A stretch of 6,709 bases of DNA, from assembly GCF_938040765.1 (NCBI RefSeq), contig NZ_CALIAA010000024.1, positions 1-6,709 of the forward strand. Direction: 5' to 3'. Numbering within the stretch: the stretch's first letter is position 1; every line of letters begins with the position of its first letter. This DNA comes from an uncultured Fretibacterium sp. Lineage in GTDB: Bacteria > Synergistota > Synergistia > Synergistales > Aminobacteriaceae. Position numbers and translations under genes: made by a program. The notes beneath the pieces are model-generated. The model had not been told where the DNA came from. It did not search any database and was given only the letters and a program-made list of their open reading frames with translations. Positions 5,137 to 6,709 of this stretch are shown here, in pieces.

Positions 5137-6514
5137 CGGCGACGCGCTCTCCGATCCTGCCGGACAGGGTGCGGACCTCCTGCGCTTCCGCCTCGAAACC
5201 GGAGCGCCCCATCAGTCCGTAGGTATAATTCTTGCCCTGCTCGACACCGGGCTGGTCGAACGGGTCCACCTCCATGAGGTAGCCCGTCAGGGCCGTTACG
5301 TACTCGTAGAACTGGATGAGCGCCCCCAGCCGGAAGGCGTCCAGGGTCGGGATGGAGAGCGAGACGACGGGACGGCCGACCTTGTGCAGCGCCGCCGCCG
5401 TGGCCTCGGCCTCGAAGTTCCTCAGCGTGTCCATCGATTTCCCGTACAGGTAGGAGAGCTTGTCGAAGGATCTCTCGGCCGCGGCCGGCAGGGCGATGTC
5501 CCCCTTGCCCTGGTCCACGGTGAGGATGGTGTAGAACTTGTCGTCCGGCCCCGAGGTGTAGAGCTGGATCTGCGAGTGCTGATCGATGGCGCCCAGAGCG
5601 CGCACGGGCGTGGACCCCCTGCCGTCCTTGCCCAGGGACTCGCCCCAGAGCTGCGCGAACCACTCCCCGAATCGCTCCAGGGGGTCGGCGTAGGCCATCA
5701 GGACGTTGATGTTGCGCCCTCTGTCCATGTGCATGAGGTTGAGCCCGGCCAGGACCCAGGCCGGGTTCTCCAGGACCGAGGCGGACCGGCTCAGCCGCGC
5801 GTCGAGCTCGCGGGCCCCCTGCAGGAGCTCCTTGCAGTCGATGCCGAGCGCCCAGGCCGAGAGGAGCCCGACGCAGGACAGAACGGAGAAGCGTCCCCCG
5901 ACGTCCTCGGGAAGCACCAGGCTCTTGCACCCGGTCTCCTCGACGAAGGGACGGAGGATCCCCTTCTCCTTGTCCGTCACCACGACGACCCGCTCGCGGG
6001 CCGATGCCTCTCCCAGCGTGTCCCTCAGCTTTTCCCAGAAGAAGAGGAAATTCGCGGCCGTCTCCGCCGTGCTTCCCGATTTGCTGACGACGACGACGGC
6101 GGTGCTCTCCGGATTGATGAGGTCCCAGATGGCGCGGTTCTCGGCGGAGTCCACGTTGTCGGCCATAAAGAAGCGCGGCGCGTTGCGCTTCGAGGAGGGC
6201 AGCTCGTTCCAGAAGGAGGGGAGGAGGGCGTTGTGGAGCATGAGGTTGCCCAGTGCGGACCCCCCGATCCCCACCTGGACGATCGATTCGCGGGTGGCCA
6301 GCCAGCGGGCCAGAGTCTGAACGGCGTCGACGTTGCGCCCCGGGAGGTCCATCCAGCCGAAACCCTGCTTGCCCGCGGCCGCGTTTTCCCTCAGCCAGGC
6401 GTCCCCCGCCCGAAGCCTGGGCGTCAAAGCGTCGATATCCGCAAAGGCGACGGCCCTGCCCCCTCCCGTGAGTGCCGCGCCGTAGGCCAGCGACAGCAAG
6501 GATTTTTCCTGCAT
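5129..6514 (-). CDS. pgi: glucose-6-phosphate isomerase (461 aa)
   Basis: This cytoplasmic enzyme interconverts glucose-6-phosphate and fructose-6-phosphate in glycolysis and gluconeogenesis. It is the short bacterial type (about 450 aa, as in Bacillus and Thermotoga), not the ~550 aa E. coli type. Visible motifs are GIGGSALG (82-89), SKSGSTAET (144-152, sugar-phosphate site of the SIS fold), GGRFS with Arg208, LWGESLGKDG with catalytic Glu292, IDQHSQIQLY with His313, and DQPGVEQGKNY with Lys428. Together these cover the known catalytic Arg, Glu, His and Lys set. The start at 6514 has AGGAGGGG (6520-6527 on the plus-strand numbering) five bases upstream, a strong site. The C-terminus is intact (RIGERVAAF). 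It is convergent with the kinase-like gene and has its own leader. No fusion or truncation is seen. Confidence 0.96.
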   Translation of the reverse strand: MQEKSLLSLAYGAALTGGGRAVAFADIDALTPRLRAGDAWLRENAAAGKQGFGWMDLPGRNVDAVQTLARWLATRESIVQVGIGGSALGNLMLHNALLPSFWNELPSSKRNAPRFFMADNVDSAENRAIWDLINPESTAVVVVSKSGSTAETAANFLFFWEKLRDTLGEASARERVVVVTDKEKGILRPFVEETGCKSLVLPEDVGGRFSVLSCVGLLSAWALGIDCKELLQGARELDARLSRSASVLENPAWVLAGLNLMHMDRGRNINVLMAYADPLERFGEWFAQLWGESLGKDGRGSTPVRALGAIDQHSQIQLYTSGPDDKFYTILTVDQGKGDIALPAAAERSFDKLSYLYGKSMDTLRNFEAEATAAALHKVGRPVVSLSIPTLDAFRLGALIQFYEYVTALTGYLMEVDPFDQPGVEQGKNYTYGLMGRSGFEAEAQEVRTLSGRIGERVAAF

Positions 6515-6566
6515 TAGGACCCCTCCTCGTCTGAATCGAAAACGTCGTCGAAAGAATGCGCCTGCC

Positions 6567-6597
6567 GCTCCCTGTCGGAGCCCGCTCGTTCAACGGG
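6567..6597 (-). other. two adjacent hairpins in the pgi 5' leader
   Basis: On the minus strand GCTCC/GGAGC (6577-6581 with 6567-6571) forms a perfect 5-bp stem with a 5-nt loop. Just upstream, CCCGTT pairs with AGCGGG (within 6581-6597), including one GU pair. They share boundary base 6581, so they would stack or compete. No known riboswitch or T-box was recognised and neither has a T-run, so they are not terminators. They may affect message stability or mean nothing. Confidence 0.35.
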
Positions 6598-6618
6598 ATA
6601 ACCGTGTTTTACTTTCGT

Positions 6619-6652
6619 ATCTTAGCATAATCGAGGCCGAAAAACAGCCTCG
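6619..6652 (-). promoter_or_regulatory. candidate extended -10 promoter of pgi with overlapping palindrome
   Basis: On the minus strand TGCTAAGAT (6627 down to 6619) is an extended -10 (TGn + TAAGAT). Transcription would start near 6612, with a leader of about 100 nt. The -35 is poor (CTGTTT-like in the T-rich stretch near 6645). A 6-bp palindrome, CGAGGC (6632-6637) with GCCTCG (6647-6652), overlaps the spacer and -35 and could be an operator or chance. Confidence 0.45.
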
Positions 6653-6680
6653 GGAATGCGCCGTACTCGAGTGTGGAGGA

Positions 6681-6686
6681 ATTATA
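6681..6686 (-). promoter_or_regulatory. second possible -10 element upstream of pgi
   Basis: On the minus strand this reads TATAAT, a perfect -10. The region where the -35 should lie reaches the end of the window and has no TTGACA-like sequence (AGCAAA/GCAAAA). It may be an upstream pgi promoter or belong to something beyond the window. Confidence 0.25.
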
Positions 6687-6709
6687 CCTCGTTGCATTGT
6701 ATTTTTGCT

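Noticed and set aside
5384..6517. Long plus-strand open frame opposite pgi
   Set aside because: It lies antisense to a complete pgi with all catalytic residues, its translation has no recognisable motif, and low complexity is typical of shadows.

Overview
The window is a GC-rich, densely coding bacterial chromosome segment with four complete protein genes, one incomplete or broken gene and one tRNA gene. The gene set (GLUG-repeat surface protein, QueH-type epoxyqueuosine reductase, a cytidylate-kinase-like P-loop protein, short bacterial-type glucose-6-phosphate isomerase) and the GC-rich codon use fit an anaerobic bacterium. Synergistota (for example a Fretibacterium-like organism) is my best guess from general familiarity; no marker here proves it.

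Layout. Positions 1-1174 hold the C-terminal part of a GLUG-repeat protein whose beginning is missing or frame-broken near position 40. A tRNA-Pro(GGG) gene with its own promoter and terminator follows at 1300-1466. A leader with a perfect TATAAT and a short tandem repeat precedes a single-chain transketolase (1652-3589). Fifty-four bases later comes queH (3644-4219), probably co-transcribed. A 124-bp imperfect inverted repeat (4219-4342) fills the gap between the queH stop and a cytidylate-kinase-like gene (4377-5003). A strong two-way terminator (about 5038-5096) separates that gene from pgi, which runs on the minus strand (6514-5129). The last ~190 bases are the pgi leader and promoter region, with several small hairpins.

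Functionally, transketolase and glucose-6-phosphate isomerase are central sugar-phosphate enzymes that meet at fructose-6-phosphate. They are encoded convergently and are not one operon. QueH acts in tRNA queuosine modification, and the kinase-like protein probably handles nucleotides but has no known substrate. I see no CRISPR array, insertion sequence, phage gene, toxin-antitoxin pair or defence system. The least ordinary items are the foldback repeat placed between the queH stop and the next gene, the apparent frame break in the GLUG gene, and the sequence-divergent transketolase.
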